Counted from the stretch's first letter, positions 16,404 through 25,692 are shown. The stretch is 57,835 nucleotides of DNA from Planotetraspora phitsanulokensis (GCF_016863295.1 NZ_BOOP01000055.1:1-57835), one strand, 5' to 3'. Notes: a model not told the origin generated them from the letters alone. Made by a program: numbers and translations.

Positions 16404-17642
16404 ATGGCGCTACTCGCCACCGCCCGGCCGTCCCTGCGGCGCGCCCGCCTCGCCGTCTTCGGACTGTTCCTGCTGGCCGGGATGGCCATCGGCACCTGGA
16501 CGGCCCGCATCCCGGCCATCAAGCACGACCTCGCTCTCTCGGACGGGCGCCTGAGCCTGGCGCTGCTCGGCATCGCGGCGGGCGCCATCACCGGGATGCT
16601 GGTCATCGGCCGTCTCGTCGACCGGTACGGCAGCGACCGCGTCATGATCCCGGCGGCGCTCGCCCAGGGAGCCGTCCTGGTGCTCCCGGCCCTCGCCCCC
16701 GACCTGCCGGTGCTCGCGCTGTCCCTGTTCCTGTTCGGCGTCGTCAACGGCACACTCGACGTCTCGATGAACGCCAACGCCGTCACCGTCGAACGCGCGT
16801 ACGGCCGGCCGATCATGTCGGCCTTCCACGCCGTGTTCAGCGTGGGCGGCTTCGCCGGGTCGGCGCTGGGCGGGGTGTTCGCAAGCGCCGACGTGGACCC
16901 GGCCGTCACCTTCGCGGTCGCCGGGGCGCTCATCCTGGTCGTCGCGGTGCTGTCGGCCCGCTGGGCCCTGCGCGACACCCCGCACCCCCGGGAGCCGGAG
17001 ACCCCCGCAACCGGCATCGCCGATCGGACCGCCGCGCCCCGGCGCCGGTTGCCGCAAGGCGCCTTCTTCCTCGGCGTGCTGGCCTTCTGCGGTCTGATCG
17101 GCGAGGGAGCCTCAGCCGACTGGAGCTCGGTCTACCTCCACGACGATCTCGGCTCCTCCCCCGGATTCGCGGCCGCCGCGTTCGCCGCCTTCTCGGTCAT
17201 GATGACCGCCGGGCGCTTCGCCGGCGACCGGCTCGCCGCCCGGCTGGGCCCGGTGGCCCTGGTGCGCGGATGCGGTCTGCTCGGCGCCGCCGGCCTCGCG
17301 GTCAACCTCCTCATCGGCACACCGGTCGCCGGGGTCGTCGGGTTCGCGCTGTTCGGCGCGGGACTTTCCTGCGTCATCCCGCAGGTCTTCTCCGCCGCCG
17401 GGCACCGCGACCCCGCGCAGTCCGGGCGCGCGCTCGCGGTGGTGGCGAGCCTCGGATACACCGGTTTCCTCGCCGGGCCGGTGATCATCGGCGCCCTCGC
17501 GGAACTCGTGACGCTGCCGAGGGCCCTGCTGATCCCCGCCCTGCTCACGCTTCTCGTCGCCCTGGCCGCCCCCGCCGTACGGCCGGCGCGAACCGGTGGA
17601 ACGGACGCCGCCGCCGTGCCCACTCAGGCGAACTGGTCGTAG
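16404..17642 (+). CDS. MFS transporter
   Basis: A 412-residue integral membrane permease with about 12 hydrophobic helices and a central loop at about 195-225. The conserved inter-helix loop GRLVDRYGSDR follows TM2, as in MFS proteins. It resembles the YbjJ-like sugar/drug group, but the substrate is not predictable. Start ATG 16404 is chosen because GGAG lies 9 nt upstream; an in-frame GTG at 16368 and ATG at 16374 fall inside the repeat array. Its 3' end overlaps the convergent TauE/SafE gene by 19 bp. Confidence 0.85.
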   Translation: MALLATARPSLRRARLAVFGLFLLAGMAIGTWTARIPAIKHDLALSDGRLSLALLGIAAGAITGMLVIGRLVDRYGSDRVMIPAALAQGAVLVLPALAPDLPVLALSLFLFGVVNGTLDVSMNANAVTVERAYGRPIMSAFHAVFSVGGFAGSALGGVFASADVDPAVTFAVAGALILVVAVLSARWALRDTPHPREPETPATGIADRTAAPRRRLPQGAFFLGVLAFCGLIGEGASADWSSVYLHDDLGSSPGFAAAAFAAFSVMMTAGRFAGDRLAARLGPVALVRGCGLLGAAGLAVNLLIGTPVAGVVGFALFGAGLSCVIPQVFSAAGHRDPAQSGRALAVVASLGYTGFLAGPVIIGALAELVTLPRALLIPALLTLLVALAAPAVRPARTGGTDAAAVPTQANWS

Positions 17643-18385
17643 CCGAGCTTCAGGACCAGCGCGGCCACCACGCACAGCAGAACCACGCGGACGAACCCGG
17701 CGCCGCGCCGCAACGCCATCCGCACACCCAACTGGGCGCCGATGATGTTGCAGACGGCCATGCACAGGCCGAGCGCCCACATCACGTGCCCCTGCGAGCC
17801 GAACACGATCAGCGCGCCGAGGTTCGTCCCCGTATTGATCACCTTCGCGGTCGCCGAGGCGTGCACGAAGTCCATCCCCAGCAGCGAGGTGAACGCGATG
17901 AGCAGGAACGTCCCCGTACCGGGGCCGACGATGCCGTCGTAGAACGCGATCCCGACGCCCGCGACCAGGACCGCGCCGACCACCCGGGCCGTCGTCCGGA
18001 GATGAGGATGCGGCAGCCTGCCGAAAGCAGGACGGAACGTCACGAACGCCGCCACCGCCAGCAGCACGACCATGACCAGCGGCTTGAGCATCGAGGCGTC
18101 GAGAAGGGCGGCCGACGCGGCGCCGACTCCCGCGAAGACCACCGCGAGCAGGCCCGCCGGCAGGGCGACCGCCCGGTCCAGCTTCGTCCCGCGCACGTAC
18201 GTCACCGCGGCGGACGCCGTGCCGAAGATGGCGGCGGACTTGTTGGTGGCCAGCGCCTGCACTGGTGACAGGCCCGCGAGGATCAGCACCGGAAGCTGGA
18301 GCAGTCCTCCTCCGCCCACGACGGCGTCGACCCACCCCGCGGCCACCGCCGCCAGAAGCAGCAGCACGATCGTCCCGGCGTGCAT
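17624..18385 (-). CDS. TauE/SafE (DUF81) family membrane protein
   Basis: A 253-residue protein with about 7-8 hydrophobic helices. It carries the family's two glycine-rich repeats, GWVDAVVGGGGLLQLPVL near the N-terminus and GIVGPGTGTFLLIAF in the middle. The family exports organosulfonates, sulfite or related anions across the cytoplasmic membrane; the substrate here is unknown. Start ATG 18385 is preferred over GTG 18403 because GGGGGAT lies about 9 nt before it. Confidence 0.87.
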   Translation of the reverse strand: MHAGTIVLLLLAAVAAGWVDAVVGGGGLLQLPVLILAGLSPVQALATNKSAAIFGTASAAVTYVRGTKLDRAVALPAGLLAVVFAGVGAASAALLDASMLKPLVMVVLLAVAAFVTFRPAFGRLPHPHLRTTARVVGAVLVAGVGIAFYDGIVGPGTGTFLLIAFTSLLGMDFVHASATAKVINTGTNLGALIVFGSQGHVMWALGLCMAVCNIIGAQLGVRMALRRGAGFVRVVLLCVVAALVLKLGYDQFA

Positions 18386-18468
18386 TTGCGGCGCATCCCC
18401 CACGTTTCGTCAGCGTTCGGCAACGCCGAGGGTAGCGGCAGGGAAGATCAGCACGTCACAGGGGTCGG

Positions 18469-19233
18469 TCAGATGTCCTCTCCCCCGTTGTCGCTGCTCC
18501 GGGGCAACGGACTCTGGCTGCCCGAACCGCCTTCCGACGGCGTCGGCGAGGGCTCCTGCGGTTCCGGCGACGTCGGAACGGGCGGCGGCGTCGGAACGAA
18601 GTTCGTCGCGGGCAGCGGCCGCGCCGGCTCCTGTTCCTCGTCGCCGCGGAAGACCAGTAGCCACAACATGACCAGCAGCAGCAGGGTCAGCGTGGCCAGC
18701 AGCGCCGAGGCCAGCACCACCTGACGCCGCGTGCCGACCGGCGGCGGAGGCGGCGGCGGCGGCCCGGGGAAGGCGGGACTGCGGTCGCCCAGCCAGTGCG
18801 GCACGAACTCGGGCCCCTGCCGCCTGCCGATCAGCGTGCCCGACACCATGACCGGGTCGAGGAACCGCTCGGCCCCCGGCCCGCCCGGCACGTACGGCAC
18901 GGCCACCCACGGAGCCCGCCCGTCGTGCATGGCGACGACGGGAGGCGTGTCGGCGGGGGCATGCCCGCGGACCCGGTGCAGCAGCGTGGCGCCCCAGCCG
19001 AGGACGCCGGCGCGTGGCTGCTCGGCGTCCCTGATGGCGGTCACGAACCTGTCCCGCGCGGCGGCGTCGAGTGCCGCGCCGCTGGTGAGGACGGCGACGG
19101 ACACCGCGCGGCCGTCCGGGGCCTGTCCCAGATAGACGAGCCCGGCAGGCGCCGTGCGCAGTCTCGCCTGCAACACAAAAGGCCCCAGGTGGGGCGGGTC
19201 GCCGTACTGCAGCGGAGTGACCATCATCCTCAT
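18469..19233 (-). CDS. Membrane protein with degenerate Ser/Thr-kinase-like N-lobe
   Basis: A 254-residue protein. Residues 6-125 read like the N-lobe and hinge of actinobacterial Ser/Thr kinases: PLQYGDPPHLGPFVLQARL, then GLVYLGQAPDGRAVSVAVL, DRFVTAIRDAE and PWVAVPYVPGG. The glycine-rich loop is lost, the usual VAVK lysine is Ala, and there is no C-lobe (no HRD or DFG). A polyproline stretch (about 157-165), one TM helix (about 173-194) and a Pro/Ser/Glu-rich tail follow. The tail is probably extracytoplasmic. Catalysis is excluded; a scaffold or sensor role is a guess. The likeness is by eye. Confidence 0.65.
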   Translation of the reverse strand: MRMMVTPLQYGDPPHLGPFVLQARLRTAPAGLVYLGQAPDGRAVSVAVLTSGAALDAAARDRFVTAIRDAEQPRAGVLGWGATLLHRVRGHAPADTPPVVAMHDGRAPWVAVPYVPGGPGAERFLDPVMVSGTLIGRRQGPEFVPHWLGDRSPAFPGPPPPPPPPVGTRRQVVLASALLATLTLLLLVMLWLLVFRGDEEQEPARPLPATNFVPTPPPVPTSPEPQEPSPTPSEGGSGSQSPLPRSSDNGGEDI

Positions 19234-19397
19234 GAAAACACACGCGGGCGGCGGTCGCGCCGGTCCGCGGCCGGGCCCGCACCTGTGAATCGCGTCGGCG
19301 CACGTTCAGATCCCGCCCGGTCATGCCTCATGGAGCTTCGCGCGGCGCCTCGCCGGCTTCCGCTTGTGCCTCGCCGCGCCGACTCGCCGGACATCCT

Positions 19398-20300
19398 CTA
19401 GCCCTCACGAGAGGATGAGTCGTCGACCTGCTCTTCGCTCACTTCCCAGAGGCGGCGTGCGGCGTCCATGTCCCGGGCGGCCTCGGAGGGGGCCTTCGGT
19501 CGCATGTCGCCGAAATAGGTTCCGTCGTCCTCGGCCACGTCCGCGGAATCGGCGAGCCACACCAGCGTTTCCGCGCCCTTCTCCGGACTGCGTGAGAAAG
19601 GCCGCCTGACGACCATGTTCCACCGGACCAGCGCGCCGTTGTTCATGGCGAAGCCGGTGGCCACCAGGCCGGGATCGAAGCAGTACGCGCTGACGCCGCT
19701 CCCCCGCAACCGCCGGGCGAGTTCGGCGGTGAACAGGATGTTCGCGAGCTTGGTCTCGGCATAACGCATGAACCCGCCCCCCACCAACGTGCGGCGGCCG
19801 TAGAGGCGCTCACCATTCAGGTCGTCGAAATCGATCCCCTTCCGGGCGGCTCTGTGCCCGTGAGACGACGTGGTGATGATCCGGGCCGGCGCGTTCTCCT
19901 TCAGCCGGTGGAGCAGCAACGAGGTGAGCAGGAACGGCGCCAGATGATTGACCGCCCACGTCATCTCCAGCCCGTCCTCGGTCAGTTGGCGCTGATAGTG
20001 GAGAGCGCCTGCATTGTTGACCAGGACGTCCACCCTGGGACACCGCTCGAGGATCTCGTCCGCCACCCGGCGGACAGACCGTTGTGAAGCCAGGTCCGCG
20101 ACGAACACACCGGCGACCGCCGAGCCGTCGGCTGCCCCGGCGAGTTGGGCCGCCACCTCGTTCGCCTTGGCCTCGTCACGCGCCACGATCGCGAGCCTCG
20201 CGCCGCGCGCGGCGAGTTCGACGGCCGCCGCGCGCCCGATGCCGCTGGTGGCACCGGTGATCACCACGTATTTCCCGCTGACACCGGTCCACTCGTTCAT
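19398..20300 (-). CDS. SDR-family oxidoreductase (retinol dehydrogenase-like)
   Basis: A 300-residue extended-loop SDR. The motifs are TGATSGIG (about 15-22), NNAG in VDVLVNNAGALHY, catalytic Ser in TTSSHGH and Tyr/Lys in MRYAETKLAN. The spacing and the WAVNHLAPFLLT segment match the WW-domain oxidoreductase/retinol dehydrogenase group. The substrate is not inferable. GGAAG lies 7 nt before the ATG. It stands alone. Confidence 0.85.
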   Translation of the reverse strand: MNEWTGVSGKYVVITGATSGIGRAAAVELAARGARLAIVARDEAKANEVAAQLAGAADGSAVAGVFVADLASQRSVRRVADEILERCPRVDVLVNNAGALHYQRQLTEDGLEMTWAVNHLAPFLLTSLLLHRLKENAPARIITTSSHGHRAARKGIDFDDLNGERLYGRRTLVGGGFMRYAETKLANILFTAELARRLRGSGVSAYCFDPGLVATGFAMNNGALVRWNMVVRRPFSRSPEKGAETLVWLADSADVAEDDGTYFGDMRPKAPSEAARDMDAARRLWEVSEEQVDDSSSREG

Positions 20301-20661
20301 GGCGCCGCTTCCATTCCATTACGCCGGGCCGTACGGAATCCACGTTGAGCATTACATTCGCCCTACAGGGAGACAAGGGCGGCGGCGGCCCGGAACCCGG
20401 CGGGCGGCGGCAGGGGGTCACCGCTGTTTGCCGACGCGCAAACGGAGCAGAAGACAAGGTGGCCATCTCCACGAGGCGACGAGACCGCAGGCACACCACA
20501 CCGAGATCACACGAAACCAGACGAGACGCATCCACGGGACCCGGGACCGGCGTGAGGCGGTCGTCCACCTGGCATCGCGAATCGGGACGATGCAGCTATT
20601 TGTCACATCCCAAATGGGAGAGAAATGGATTCTCCTCCCGAGTCACGATTGAATAACGTGC
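20301..20661. other. 361-bp gene-free interval
   Basis: No credible coding region. It separates the divergent SDR and moxR genes. The only structure seen is an imperfect hairpin at 20616-20639 (GGGAGAGAA facing TTCTCCTCCC) shortly before moxR. Confidence 0.5.
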
Positions 20662-21711
20662 ATGAGCGTTGCCGATGAACTCAGTGACCCGGAGCCGGGC
20701 AAGGCGATCGCGGCCAAGGCGGACGCCGGCCCGGCGGACGTCGGGCTCCTCCGTGACGCCCTGGACGAGGTGCGACGTGTGATCGTCGGCCAGGACCACA
20801 TGGTGGAGCGGCTGCTGGTGGCCCTGCTCGCGCGAGGACACTGCCTGCTCGAGGGCGTGCCCGGCGTGGCCAAGACCCTCGCCGCGTCCACGCTGGCCAC
20901 GGTCGTGGGCGGCACGTTCGCCCGGATCCAGTTCACCCCCGACCTCGTGCCGAGCGACATCGTCGGCACCCGCGTCTACCACCCGAGCACCGAACGGTTC
21001 GACATCGAGCTCGGGCCGGTGTTCGTCAACTTCCTGCTGGCCGACGAGATCAACCGCGCGCCGGCGAAGGTCCAGTCGGCTCTCCTCGAGGTCATGGCCG
21101 AGCGGCAGGTCACCCTGGCGGGGCGGACCCACACCCTGCCGCGGCCGTTCATCGTGCTGGCGACGCAGAACCCCATCGAGTCCGAAGGCGTCTACCCGCT
21201 TCCCGAGGTGCAGCGGGACCGGTTCCTGTTCAAGGTCCGGGTGTCGCATCCGAGCGCCCACGAGGAGCTGGAGATCCTGCAGCGGATGAGCGTCCGCCCG
21301 CCGGTGGCCGCGCCGGTGCTCGACCCCGAGCGGCTGCTGCGGCTGCAGGAGATGGCCGAGGAGGTGTCGGTGCACCAGCTCGTCGCCGACTACGTCGTAC
21401 GGCTGGTCATGGCCACCCGCACGCCCTCCGACTACGGCCTGCGCGAGCTGGGGGAGGTCATCGAGATCGGCGTCAGCCCCCGGGCGACCCTCGGCCTGAT
21501 CGCGGCCGGGCGCGCCCTCGCCCTCCTCCGGGGGCGCGACTACCTGCTGCCCGACGACGTGCGGGACGTCGCCGTCGACGTGATGTCGCACCGGCTGATG
21601 CTCACCTTCGACGCGCTGGCCGACGACGTCGACGCCGAGGGCGTGGTGCGCCAGATCCTGATGGCCGTGCCGCCGCCTCTCGTCGTGTGGAACAACCAGG
21701 GTCCCCGGTGA
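20662..21711 (+). CDS. MoxR-family AAA+ ATPase
   Basis: A 349-residue ATPase. Walker A is GVPGVAKT (about 70-77), Walker B LLADEIN, sensor 1 in LATQNP and the arginine finger region in LPEVQRDRFLF. MoxR proteins act as chaperones that mature or activate partner complexes, working with DUF58 and VWA proteins. Here it is the first gene of exactly that set. ATG 20662 has no obvious Shine-Dalgarno. The DUF58 gene starts 7 bp after its stop. Confidence 0.93.
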   Translation: MSVADELSDPEPGKAIAAKADAGPADVGLLRDALDEVRRVIVGQDHMVERLLVALLARGHCLLEGVPGVAKTLAASTLATVVGGTFARIQFTPDLVPSDIVGTRVYHPSTERFDIELGPVFVNFLLADEINRAPAKVQSALLEVMAERQVTLAGRTHTLPRPFIVLATQNPIESEGVYPLPEVQRDRFLFKVRVSHPSAHEELEILQRMSVRPPVAAPVLDPERLLRLQEMAEEVSVHQLVADYVVRLVMATRTPSDYGLRELGEVIEIGVSPRATLGLIAAGRALALLRGRDYLLPDDVRDVAVDVMSHRLMLTFDALADDVDAEGVVRQILMAVPPPLVVWNNQGPR

Positions 21712-21718
21712 TCGGGCG

Positions 21719-22642
21719 ATGAGCCCGGCCACGCCCGACCAGGCGCTGCGGCGCCTGGAGCTCACCGTGGTACGGCGGCTCGACGGCCTGCTGCACGGCG
21801 GCCACCAGGGCCTGATCCCCGGCCCGGGAAGCGAACTCGGCGACACCCGCGTCTACGTGCCGGGCGAGGACGACATCCGCCGGATGGACTGGGCCGTCAC
21901 CGCCCGCACCACCACCCCGCACGTGCGCGACCTCATCGCCGACCGGGAGCTGGAGACGTGGGCGCTGGCGGACCTGTCGGCCAGCATGGACTTCGGCACG
22001 GCCGACGTCGCCAAGCGCGACCTGGTCATCTCCGCCGTCGGCGCCATCGGATTCCTGGCCAGCCGCGTCGGCGACCGGTTCGGCGCGTACATCCTGCACG
22101 GTGACGACGTCCACCGTTACCCGGCCCGGCCGGGACGGCCGCCGCTCTACGCGCTGCTGCACTCCCTGCTGAGCGCCCCGCCGTCCGGCGGCTCGGTGGA
22201 GCTGGGCCCCGCGATCGAGATGATGGCCGCCGCCCACCGCAAGCGCGGCCTGCGCGTGATCGTCTCGGACTTCCTCGACGACCCGGACGGCTGGGAGCCC
22301 GCCCTGCGCCGGCTCGCCTCCCGCCACCAGGTGCTCGCCGTCGAGATCATCGACCCGCGCGAGCTCGAACTGCCCGACGTGGGCCTGGTCACCCTCGCCG
22401 ACCCCGAGACCGGCCGCAGCCGCGACATCTACCTGTCGAGGGAGATCCGGCAGAGGTATGCCGAAGCGGCCGCCGCGCAGCGTGAGTCCAACCGGATCGC
22501 CCTGCGCCGCAGCGGCGCCTCCCATCTGGTGCTGCGGACCGACCGGGACTGGGTCTTCGACATCGCGCAGTTCGTCCTGCGGCAGCGGCGGACCGCCTAC
22601 CTGATGCGCCGGTCGGCCTCCACCAGAGGGGCGGCAAAGTGA
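21719..22642 (+). CDS. DUF58 domain protein
   Basis: A 307-residue cytoplasmic protein. The DUF58 signature is at about 45-60 ([19 protein letters not shown]), followed by a degenerate VWA-like fold with [10 protein letters not shown] near residue 85. The family is consistently linked to MoxR ATPases. Its GTGA junction overlaps the downstream VWA gene by 4 bp, indicating coupling. The molecular role is not known. Confidence 0.9.
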   Translation: MSPATPDQALRRLELTVVRRLDGLLHGGHQGLIPGPGSELGDTRVYVPGEDDIRRMDWAVTARTTTPHVRDLIADRELETWALADLSASMDFGTADVAKRDLVISAVGAIGFLASRVGDRFGAYILHGDDVHRYPARPGRPPLYALLHSLLSAPPSGGSVELGPAIEMMAAAHRKRGLRVIVSDFLDDPDGWEPALRRLASRHQVLAVEIIDPRELELPDVGLVTLADPETGRSRDIYLSREIRQRYAEAAAAQRESNRIALRRSGASHLVLRTDRDWVFDIAQFVLRQRRTAYLMRRSASTRGAAK

Positions 22643-23586
22643 TCTTCCTGTCTCCTGGCTGGTTGTGGTTGTTCACCCTGGTCGCGGCGCTCGCCGTCGG
22701 CTACGTGCTGGTGCAGCTGACCCGCCGTCGTTACGCCATGCGCTTCACCAACCTGGCGCTGCTGTCGCTGGTCGCCCCCGAGCGCCCGGCCTGGCGCCGG
22801 CATGTGCCCGCCCTGCTGTTCCTCCTGATGCTGATCCTGCTCGTGCTGGGCTCGGCCAGACCCGCCGACGCCGTACGGGTGCCCCGCGACCGCGCCACCA
22901 TCATCATCGCCGTGGACATCTCGTTGTCGATGGAGTCCGCGGACGTCCCGCCCACCCGCCTGATCGCGGCCAAGCAGGCGGCCCAGCAGTTCGTCGACGA
23001 CCTGCCGGAGCGGTTCAACGTCGGCGTGGTCGCCTTCGCCAGGTCGGCGGCCGTGGTGATCTCCCCCACGACCGACCACGTGGCGGTCACCACCGCGATC
23101 TCCAACCTGACCACGCGGCCCGGCACCGCGATCGGCGAGGCCGTCTTCAACTCCCTCGACTCGATCAGGTCCTTCGACCAGCGCGCGGTCACCGACCCGC
23201 CCCCGTCCGCGATCGTGCTGCTCTCCGACGGCGACAACACCTCCGGCCGGTCGGTCAACGAGGCCATCGAGGCGTCCGTCGGCGCCAAGGTGCCGGTCTC
23301 GACCATCGCGTACGGCACGCCGGACGGGACGGTGAACATCGACAACCGGCCGGTCCAGGTCCCGGTCAACAAGACCACGCTGAAGTCGCTCTCGGACGGC
23401 ACGGGCGGCCGCGCGTACACCGCGGAGTCGGGCAGCGAGCTGCGGGACGTGTACTCCCAGATCGGCACGTCGCTCGGGTACCGCGTCGTCCACGAGGAGA
23501 TCACGCAGCGGTTCCTCATCGGGGCGATCATCGCCGGGATCCTCGTGGCGGCGTCGGCGATGCTCCTGGGCTCGCGCATACCGTGA
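22639..23586 (+). CDS. VWA-domain membrane protein (BatA-like)
   Basis: A 315-residue protein with N-terminal hydrophobic helices (about 8-26 and 54-72), a von Willebrand A domain (about 85-285) and a C-terminal helix (about 293-312). The metal-ion adhesion site is intact: [10 protein letters not shown] near 93 (DxSxS), a Thr in RPGTAIGE and Asp in [11 protein letters not shown] start, with GAGGGG upstream. It completes the MoxR-DUF58-VWA operon, which is thought to build or activate a cell-envelope complex. Confidence 0.9.
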   Translation: MIFLSPGWLWLFTLVAALAVGYVLVQLTRRRYAMRFTNLALLSLVAPERPAWRRHVPALLFLLMLILLVLGSARPADAVRVPRDRATIIIAVDISLSMESADVPPTRLIAAKQAAQQFVDDLPERFNVGVVAFARSAAVVISPTTDHVAVTTAISNLTTRPGTAIGEAVFNSLDSIRSFDQRAVTDPPPSAIVLLSDGDNTSGRSVNEAIEASVGAKVPVSTIAYGTPDGTVNIDNRPVQVPVNKTTLKSLSDGTGGRAYTAESGSELRDVYSQIGTSLGYRVVHEEITQRFLIGAIIAGILVAASAMLLGSRIP

Positions 23587-23597
23587 ATGCCCCCAGC

Positions 23598-23632
23598 GCT
23601 GTCCACAGGCTGTCCACAGACCTGTGGACAGC
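23598..23632. repeat. Three DnaA-box-like elements: two tandem, one inverted
   Basis: GCTGTCCACAG occurs twice back-to-back (23598-23608 and 23609-23619) and then inverted (23622-23632). Copies 2 and 3 form a perfect 11-bp hairpin with a 2-bp centre. TGTCCACA resembles the actinobacterial DnaA box TTGTCCACA. It may instead be the terminator of the MoxR operon. Confidence 0.7.
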
Positions 23633-23664
23633 GGCGACCGGCGATCACCGCTGTCAGGCGTTGG

Positions 23665-23670
23665 TACGTT
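23665..23670 (+). promoter_or_regulatory. -10 element TACGTT of the methyltransferase gene
   Basis: TACGTT ends 7 nt before GTG 23678, supporting that codon as a leaderless start. Confidence 0.45.
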
Positions 23671-23677
23671 TGTGCAC

Positions 23678-24271
23678 GTGGCACATTACTTCGAGGAAAG
23701 CCCCCAGGCGGCCAGCCGTCCCGGCGTGGTCAACCTGGTCCTCCCGGACCTGCATCTGCGGCTGGAGACCGACCGGGGCGTGTTCTCCCCCGACCGGATC
23801 GACTCCGGCACGCGGGTGCTGCTGGAGACCGTGCCACCGCCGCCCGCGGGCGGAGACCTGCTCGACCTCGGCTGCGGGTACGGCCCCATCGCGCTGACCA
23901 TGGCGTCGAGGGCGCCCGGCGCGACGGTCTGGGCCGTCGACGTCAACCGCCGTTCCGTGGAGCTGTGCGAGCGGAACGCCAAGAGCGCCGGCCTTGACAA
24001 AGTAAGGCCGGTTCTTCCCGACGAGGTGCCGGACGACGTGCGGTTCCAGGCCATCTGGTCCAATCCCGCGATCCGCATCGGCAAGGCCGCCCTCCACGAG
24101 ATGCTCACCCGGTGGCTGGGCCGCCTCGCGCACGGCGGTTCGGCGTACCTGGTCGTCCAGAAGCACCTCGGCTCCGACTCCCTGCAGCGCTGGCTCAACG
24201 ACCAGGGTCTGCCCACCTCCCGGCTCGCCTCCCGCGCCGCCTACCGAATCCTGAAAGTGAACGCCCGATGA
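23678..24271 (+). CDS. Class I SAM-dependent methyltransferase, RsmC-like
   Basis: A 197-residue protein matching the catalytic half of RsmC, the 16S rRNA m2G methyltransferase. It starts VAHYFEESP; SAM motif I is LLDLGCGYGP (about 66-75). Motif IV reads SNPAIRIGK where the family normally has NPP. GTG 23678 is chosen because TACGTT lies 7 nt upstream; GTG 23672 is also possible. The stop overlaps the TrmH-like gene by 4 bp. Both would modify RNA. The substrate is inferred from the family only. Confidence 0.85.
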   Translation: MAHYFEESPQAASRPGVVNLVLPDLHLRLETDRGVFSPDRIDSGTRVLLETVPPPPAGGDLLDLGCGYGPIALTMASRAPGATVWAVDVNRRSVELCERNAKSAGLDKVRPVLPDEVPDDVRFQAIWSNPAIRIGKAALHEMLTRWLGRLAHGGSAYLVVQKHLGSDSLQRWLNDQGLPTSRLASRAAYRILKVNAR

Positions 24272-24822
24272 CCACGCCCAACCCGCGCAGGCAACTGCGG
24301 CCGACCGACGTGAAGCGGCTGAACCGGAACTGGCGCCGCGCCACCACCGGCCGCATGGCGCTGATCCTGGAGTCGGTGACCAGCCCGTTCAACGTCGGCT
24401 CGATCTTCCGCAGCGCCGCGGCGTTCGGTGTGAACACGGTCTGGCTGGCCGGGAACGCCACCCCGCCGAGCAACCCAAAGGTGCAGAAAACCGCGCTCGG
24501 CACCGACCGCCTGGTCGAATGGCACGAACCCGTCCCCGTCTCCGACGCCGTGAAGGCCGCGAAGGAGGAGGGCTTCAGGGTCGTCGCCGTCGAACTCACC
24601 GGAGACGCCGTCCCCCTGCACGCCGCCGACCTCACCGGCGACGTCTGCCTGCTGGTCGGCAGCGAGGACCACGGCTGCTCCCCCGCCTCGCTGGAGGCGG
24701 CCGACGCCGTCGTCTACATCCCTCAGGTCGGCAGGGTCGGCTCGTTCAACGTGTCGGTCGCCGCCGCCATCGTGATCGCCGAGTCACGGCGCCAGGAATG
24801 GGCGTCGAAGGGGGACTCGTGA
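24268..24822 (+). CDS. TrmH/SpoU-family RNA 2'-O-methyltransferase
   Basis: A 184-residue SPOUT enzyme. All three motifs are present: FNVGSIFRSAAAFG (about 36-49), LVGSEDHGCS and IPQVGRVGSFNVSVAAAIV, which form the knotted SAM site. It is a minimal catalytic domain similar to TrmH/TrmL proteins that methylate tRNA or rRNA ribose. The ATG overlaps the RsmC-like stop by 4 bp, so the two are translationally coupled. Confidence 0.9.
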   Translation: MTTPNPRRQLRPTDVKRLNRNWRRATTGRMALILESVTSPFNVGSIFRSAAAFGVNTVWLAGNATPPSNPKVQKTALGTDRLVEWHEPVPVSDAVKAAKEEGFRVVAVELTGDAVPLHAADLTGDVCLLVGSEDHGCSPASLEAADAVVYIPQVGRVGSFNVSVAAAIVIAESRRQEWASKGDS

Positions 24823-24881
24823 CGCAAATGTTCACTTCCGCTCGGTGACGGTCCGGCTCCGTAACCGGCATACTCCTCCTC

Positions 24882-25679
24882 GTGCAACGCCGCTATCCGT
24901 TCCTCGACTTTCCCGGGCCGCTCGCCTTCGCCCATCGCGGCGGAGCGGCGGAGGGCCGTGAGAACACCATGGCCGCCTTCTCCCGGGCGGTCGACCTCGG
25001 CTACACCTATCTCGAGACCGACGCGCACGCGACGTCCGACGGGGTGCTGCTGGCGTTCCACGACCACACCCTCGACCGGGTCACCGACCGCACGGGACGG
25101 ATCTCCGCGCTTCCCTATCGGGAGGTCGGCAAGGCGCGCATCGGCGGCAAGGACGAGATCCCGCTCATCGAGGACCTGCTCGGCACCTGGCCCGACGTCC
25201 GGCTGAACATCGACGTCAAGGAGAGCCCGGCCATCGTGCCGCTGGCCCGCGCGATCCGCCGCACCAACGCCTACGACCGCGTCTGCCTCACCTCCTTCTC
25301 CGACCTGCGGCTCGAGGGGGCGCGCAAGGCGATCGGCCGCGAGGTGTGCTCGGCTCTCGGCCCGCGCGGCATCGCCGCCCTGCGCGCCGCCGCGCTCGCG
25401 GGCGGGTACGGCCGGCTGCTCAGCGGGCTGGCCCGCGCCCGCGTCCCCTGCGCCCAGGTCCCCATCGGGTTCCGCGGTCTGCGGGTCACCACCCGCGCCT
25501 TCGTCCGCACGGCCCATGCCATCGGCATGCAGGTGCACGTCTGGACGATCGACAACCCCGTCACGATGGAGGTCCTGCTCGACCTCGGCGTCGACGGCAT
25601 CATGACCGACAACATCACCGGCCTGCGCGACGTCCTCGACAGGCGTGGCCAGTGGCACCCCGGTACGGCGAGCAGCTAG
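24882..25679 (+). CDS. Glycerophosphodiester phosphodiesterase
   Basis: A 265-residue enzyme with the GDPD TIM barrel. It hydrolyses glycerophosphodiesters to glycerol 3-phosphate and an alcohol. HRGGAAEGRENT (about 18-29), ETDAHATSDGVLLAFHD (metal and catalytic His) and the C-terminal VHVWTID and GVDGIMTDN are diagnostic. There is no signal peptide, so it is cytoplasmic (UgpQ-like). GTG start with CATACT 7 nt upstream, consistent with leaderless translation. The UMF1 transporter follows by 13 bp, likely in the same operon. Confidence 0.92.
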   Translation: MQRRYPFLDFPGPLAFAHRGGAAEGRENTMAAFSRAVDLGYTYLETDAHATSDGVLLAFHDHTLDRVTDRTGRISALPYREVGKARIGGKDEIPLIEDLLGTWPDVRLNIDVKESPAIVPLARAIRRTNAYDRVCLTSFSDLRLEGARKAIGREVCSALGPRGIAALRAAALAGGYGRLLSGLARARVPCAQVPIGFRGLRVTTRAFVRTAHAIGMQVHVWTIDNPVTMEVLLDLGVDGIMTDNITGLRDVLDRRGQWHPGTASS

Positions 25680-25692
25680 GCGAGGAGACACC

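Noticed and set aside
20014-20652. A 212-codon plus-strand frame across the SDR 5' region
   Set aside because: Mostly antisense to the SDR gene, and the unique part is low complexity with no start signals.
25645-25692. An upstream extension of the UMF1 transporter
   Set aside because: It overlaps the end of the phosphodiesterase gene and lacks a ribosome site, while ATG 25693 has GAGGAG at good spacing.
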